Below are positions 35,871 to 64,000 of a stretch of 64,000 nucleotides of DNA, in pieces; positions within the stretch are counted from its first letter, which is position 1, and every line of letters begins with the position of its first letter. Under the pieces are notes generated by a model, which searched no databases, was not told the DNA's origin, and was given only the letters and a program-made list of their open reading frames with translations. Made by a program: the position numbers and the translations under genes. Source of the DNA: Branchiostoma belcheri (lineage: Eukaryota > Chordata > Leptocardii > Amphioxiformes > Branchiostomatidae). The stretch covers positions 1,891,318 to 1,955,317 of the forward strand of contig NW_017802379.1 in the NCBI RefSeq assembly GCF_001625305.1, written 5' to 3'.

Positions 35871-37478
35871 CCATACTGTACTGTGTGCACGGACAAGTAA
35901 CAAATAATGGATTCTGAAAAAAAATACAACACTCAATCGGTAATTCCTATACACATTTTGTGCTGCAAAGTTACTTTAAACGACGTTGACACTTGAATGC
36001 GTTGAGCATTATTTCAAGTCAACCAAGGGGAACTAAAAATTTACATAGATAATATATATGAATCCGGCCAGTTCTGAAAATATATACTTTCTTATAATGT
36101 CTCTGACGTAATTTTTTTCAAAACAATTATTATTTCAGAAATTTCCTCTAAATGATTTTGACGTAAATGTTCTCTATTTCCAGACGTATCAGTTGCGGCT
36201 AAACAAAGTGAATGCTTCAGGGATAGAATATCACTGTCGAGCTGGTTTTGATTTCTAATCCCATCAAAATCGCACTTCCTTAAAATCCCAACCCGCGGAT
36301 CTAAATCACAAAGAAGATCAACTGGACAGCTTTAATCTACCGGACTAAGACAAACAACAAGAGACAATTGAGAGTGTGCAGGGTCTTCTTCTAAGGTTTT
36401 AATCGTGTCAAGTGCTAGTGCTGAAATTTTGTCACTGGTTAGTACGCTAAAAACTCATCAAAGAGACGATATGAAAAAAACTGAATAGTAATTTTTTTTT
36501 TTTTGTGATGGCACATACTATTTCTCCTTTAAAAAATGTATATTTGATCGTAAATACCAGCATCATTTCAGAAGACATCTTTCCCTGAGTGTAAAAGATA
36601 GTGGTGTGTTTGAAGTTTTAGATACTAGAAATCACTTTGCAAATATTAAATGACCAGTGCACGACCTGTAACACAGTGTGTGCACCACCATGCTTGACTC
36701 ATACTGCTGATTAATCACCGGAAAAAACTCTCCAAGAAATCCTTAACCCAAGCCAAGTTGTTTGAAGAGTCCTGTAAAAGCCGTACTTGAGAGTGTTGAT
36801 TTGATTAATCCATAGACAATAGTTTGCGTAATCAGTTTAGCCGACAATCGGGAGATAGAGGGGCTTTAGTGCAGGTGGGGCCTGTGCTGGTCTGCTGCCC
36901 GTGTATGGAGCAGCGCGCGCGCTATCTCTTCCGACCATCGACGTCTCACGATTGATGGTCTCCTATGTTCGCTTGATCTCCAAGTAGACGCCAGACGCAG
37001 GGATGATGTAGATTATCATACTTTTCTACTTTGAGTGCTAATGTTTATTTTTGAAGTGAAATTTGTGAAAGGTACGTGTTCATTCACACAATAAGGACTA
37101 TCGGCAGGTGTAAGAATTCTGCTTGCGATTGTAACTATTTCGGCAACGTTTTGCGCATTTTCACTCGACGTGCTGCGTTAACAATTCACTTCGCCCACAA
37201 AGAACAACAAGACAAAAATAACACTACAGAAGAAAAGTAGAAAAACACAAGCGGAAGCCTTCTACGTATCTGCTTGGAGATCAGAGAGATCTGGTTTGCC
37301 AGGAAAAGATTGATGGTTCCCGCAGCCGGATTTGGATTGTAAACTTCCCCCCTGGTCTCTCCCAAACCCCAACACACGTTCTAATGGCAACTGACAGGGC
37401 GGACAAAGAGCCGTTTTCCTCGCCTGCAGTCATCAATCTCGAGTCAAGGGGAAGTTTGTCTAGAGAAACTCTAGGAAC
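35871..37478. other. Gene-free intergenic DNA
   Basis: I see nothing definite. ACTCTCCAAG at about 36726 is a 10-bp match to the MITE end and too short to call. Confidence 0.4.
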
Positions 37479-37565
37479 TACTCTCCAAGCAGAAGTTTAG
37501 GATTCGGTTTATTTGTTATGTGTTTTAGGCGTTTTTAACGGGATTCATTTGATACTGTCAGCAAA
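37479..37565 (+). mobile_element. Single arm of the TACTCTCCAAGC-family MITE
   Basis: TACTCTCCAAGCAGAAGTTT, then AGGATTCGGTTTATTTG, GTGTTTTAGGCG and GGGATTC, aligns over about 75 bp with one arm of the 35.7-kb element. No second arm follows, so it is truncated or rearranged. Confidence 0.7.
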
Positions 37566-37599
37566 AAAAATTCTGGAAGATTACGAGGAACGTTTGAAG

Positions 37600-38954
37600 T
37601 AGGGGCACTACAGTACCATGAAGGGAAGGCATCCACATGTAAATGTATGACTCTGGCTTCTTTCACACATCTTTGTGCTGAGTTTTAGAACTTCTGCCCA
37701 TTGATGGATATTGTCTATGTCTTCTCAAAAGACGGGTAGAGACAAGAATTTGTAGCAAAGGCTCATTGAGAGCAGCAAATTGTAATAAAACCGGCACTAC
37801 ACGTCTGCTTGAAGACTACAGGGAGTGCCGTTTGTGCGTTACTATGGCGACCACTTTATAGGAGCTACCGTGTGGTCGTAACGGCCCGAGGAGGATATCT
37901 TCCCATCCCCCCACAAACAAGAACAACAAATAGAACATCTCTTGCCTGCTGGAGAGTGACAGGAGTCGCTTCCCACCGGACCGGCGCGGCTTGGGAAGGC
38001 GCTCGGCGGGCTCCCCCAGGCCGTGACCCGAACAGGAGGGGGCGCACTTCACCCCTACTCCAACCATTCAGGCTAAATAAGACGTGTCTCATCAGATCGC
38101 TCGCTCTTATCTCCAGCCAATGCCAGCCCGGCTACTTTTGGCATGATTTACGGCGAATCTGAGCAAGAAATTTGCTCTCTCTCTCGGCCCCTCGCCACCC
38201 CCGCCTTCTAGGGAGTGTTTCCTGCCGAAAACTCACAGCACAGACGACTTTATTTCTGTTCTCATATCGAGTGTGGTGTTCTCCTACATGTGACGTGGCC
38301 AGGCTGAGGTAACCGTGAGGCCTGGCGGTGTGTTAGCGAGACTAACTGCATTACACAGGAGTTTATTTGAAGTCGGGTGAGAGAGAGCGTCTGTTGGGAC
38401 GAGGGAAGGGGAGGGAGGGCAGCGCGCATAAACAAGGTCCCGCCAACCCGGGCCTGACACCAGGGCCTTCTGATGGACCTGTAATCCTGCAATGATTGAC
38501 GCCGGTTATTAATTAGTACCAATGACATGCTCCCACTCCCGTGCGCGAGGGGCAGGCCGGGAAGGCTGGCAATGACTGGATGATGGACGAGACTTCCTCT
38601 CAGCATCTGTATCCTCACTCCAGTGTAGCGGGAACAAGCTCGCCATACAGGTCCAGTCTTCGGAACAATAGCAAAAGGCGTACTGTTTGCTTTCCTGTGC
38701 TGGGAAGGGCGCAGTGTATGTGTGAATGGGAGACGGAGTAGACCACGGATAAGCCGCGTCCTCGTACTATCGCCCCGCGTGCAGGGTCTTATCTAAATCC
38801 CAACCCTCCAACCCTCCCCCATTGTCAGCTATTTTGCTTGCACTCCATCACCTTTTTTACTTATCGGAGCGGAAGCGAGAAGTTTTGAGGAGAGAGGGCA
38901 CACGCCGAGACGAGCGCGGCGAGAGGCGGTTGCGAGCGGTGCGTGTGACGGGAC
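37600..38954 (+). promoter_or_regulatory. Presumed promoter and 5' UTR region of Tbx1/10
   Basis: The 1.3 kb before the Tbx1/10 ATG is GC-rich in blocks (37.95-38.10, 38.40-38.60 and 38.86-38.95 kb), with TAAT-containing islands such as TATTAATTAGTACC near 38.51 kb. The last 90 bp are purine- and CpG-rich, consistent with a 5' UTR. No TATA box is clear. Promoter function is inferred from position. Confidence 0.4.
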
Positions 38955-62264
<23,310 letters not shown>

Positions 62265-63599
62265 AAACTTGTCGCAAAGACTCTACTGCTGGCCACATTG
62301 TAGCAAATTAGTCCATTTAGTTGAAGTTCGCTTACGTCTACGTAAAATTCAAAATTGTGTCATGACCGGTTTTCTCAGACGAAAATCAAAGATTGTTCTA
62401 GACTGACTGAGTTCTCTGTTGATACTATACAGCAGTATATTTGTTGCTAACATCCCCTTTCCACTTGAGGTTGTGACCGATGAGCGACTGAATAATTGGC
62501 AGATCACTCAACAAGTTTCATAGACAAAGAACAATTTTACGTAGTACTTTGCATCCACTTTGCGTGGATCATATTCAAATTATACAAACCCATTTTTGGC
62601 CGTGCAGCGATCACCCTCTGGTGGAAAGGGGCCTATTGAATTCGAAGACAATGCAAGTTGGAGAAGAGATACGAGTGCAAATATTGTTACGTACTGCACT
62701 TATAAAAATGAACTTTTGTAAGTCTTGTAACAGAATGTACAAAGAACACAACCCTCTGACGCAGTGCCTGCTATCAAATAGTTCCATGTTCTTAACGTTT
62801 CTACTACACACTAGATGTATATTTATAGTTTCGACCCGTAACAAAACCGTTCCACAGTCATCACATGTGTTTGTAAATATGAGAACTATACATCTTTTGT
62901 ATCGTTTCTATGATTGTTGCTTTTTTTCTTTGATACATGACTTTTTGTTACGTTCTTATGGTTACATTTTGAGGCGATGTGGCTACTGATATCTTTTATA
63001 AATATGTACAGAAATCCGTTGCCCTAGTTAGACGAAGTTATATGTTATTTAGAGTATGTTTTGTAGACTAAGTATCAAACGTGTAGACTATATTGAAAGA
63101 GGTAGCAGGTTAAAACTGATTGGACACACTGTGCCAGTCGCCATGACAGTCACGTGACCGCATCTACCGCGCAGGCTCAGAATGACCATTAGAAATGCGT
63201 GTCGAATCGGTTCGGTTCAAGTTGGTTACAAAGTTCCGTATGCTGCCTTCACATGTAACTCTATTTTTGGAACTATTAAAAGTATAAGTTATATCCAAAC
63301 CATGACCAGTGTTGTTGCGATGTTTGCTTAACTTATATGTTTTCTTTATTATTAGTCTCAAATTCTGATGTTTTGTTCAAACGCTGTTGGTTAAAGATGA
63401 GACAATGAAAGAATAAGGCTATAATATATACTAATACATAAGTAATATAGACACAAACGACACAAATGACTTAATGTGAAAGAGAGCCAGCCATAAATTG
63501 TACTCCCAGAGAAGACATTAGGCCTGTTTTGAAAATTTTCTTTTTTTTTTTATGTGCGTTTTCTCATGATTTCTGTTTTGACAGCTTTTGGTATTACGA
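62265..63599 (+). other. Presumed 3' UTR and downstream flank of Tbx1/10
   Basis: AT-rich sequence follows the stop without coding features. No canonical AATAAA occurs before 63654; an ATTAAA variant lies at 63275-63280 and is the best nearby polyadenylation signal, suggesting a 3' UTR of about 1 kb. Confidence 0.4.
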
Positions 63600-63653
63600 C
63601 CTTAAAATCTTTTAATTAAAGTCCAAACCAGACCTAACTTCTGCTTGGAGAGA
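63600..63653 (-). mobile_element. Single arm of the TACTCTCCAAGC-family MITE
   Basis: CTTAAAATCTTTTAATTAAA followed by CCAGACCTAACTTCTGCTTG and GAGAG aligns with the right arm of the 35.7-kb element (CTTAAAACACG...CCCAAACCTCTGCTTGGAGAG). No opposite arm is nearby. Confidence 0.5.
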
Positions 63654-64000
63654 AATAAATCCCCCCCCCCTTGCGGCTACCCGTGCGTCTGTCCTCACCC
63701 AGCCCGGTCACCTGTGTCACAGTAGCCCGTTTACGTTAGGGCGGGCGGTCTTCCTCCGCGGTGTTGAAAATCCACTCAGCGAGCGGCCTTTGGTCTTTAT
63801 TGCCCCGCGATCTTGATTAATCCAATTAGCGAGTTAAAAAAGACTTCGAGGTGGGTCCGTTTTGCTGTGAGTTCCCTGCTAGCTAGCCTGGTGACCATCC
63901 TCTCCTGGGCTCTTGTCGTCTTGCTAGACGCATGGGTGGCTAGACGGTCTTGCTAGACCACTACGTATTGGCTTTAGAGTGTTTAGCCCGGTTTCTAGGA
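63654..64000. other. Right-edge GC-rich DNA with short repeats
   Basis: A poly-C run lies at 63661-63670. TCTTGCTAGAC recurs at about 63919 and 63946 with GGCTAGAC between. TAGCCTGGTGACCATCC near 63886 resembles the end of the 51-kb MITE (TAGCCTGGTACCATCC), possibly the start of another copy running off the window. Confidence 0.35.

Overview
The window looks like cephalochordate (lancelet, Branchiostoma-type) genomic DNA. It is a metazoan sequence with GT-AG introns, microsatellites and many short foldback transposons. It holds one T-box gene that reads as the single pro-orthologue of vertebrate TBX1 and TBX10 (Tbx1/10) and one MSP130-type choice-of-anchor I gene. The species call is inference from gene content and repeat style; I could not run a search. 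No gene was taken from a single ORF: both gene models were built by joining exons at GT-AG sites with consistent phase. LAYOUT. 1-1919: gene-free DNA with the 3' end of a decayed LINE. 1920-8465 (+): a 13-exon gene for a 568-residue secreted protein of the MSP130 / choice-of-anchor I beta-propeller family, complete from signal peptide to stop and followed by two AATAAA signals. Its introns carry tandem repeats, a large (CAGTAA)n-like microsatellite that begins inside a splice donor, and duplicated acceptors. 8522-38954: about 30 kb with no confirmed gene. It is rich in foldback MITEs (three at least of one family, another with an 8-bp target duplication), a second LINE remnant in inverted orientation, an irregular six-copy repeat array (30.9-32.2 kb), two tRNA-like B-box segments, and a candidate alternative first exon at 29.5 kb. 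38955-62264 (+): Tbx1/10 in seven coding exons, about 450 residues in the reference splice form. The T-box is split over exons 2-5 and reaches its end at the start of exon 6; a Groucho-type eh1-like motif lies in exon 1. 62265-64000: 3' UTR and flank with another MITE arm. BIOLOGY. The two genes are unrelated in role. The MSP130-like protein is extracellular, and in echinoderms and molluscs its relatives are tied to biomineralisation. Tbx1/10 is a DNA-binding developmental regulator of pharyngeal and mesodermal tissue. The most notable observations are in-frame alternative splice sites in Tbx1/10. An alternative acceptor in exon 6 decides whether the conserved Trp of the DPxDW motif is encoded, two donors end exon 1, and an upstream exon has matching phase. 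No CRISPR, operon, bacterial or viral system is present.
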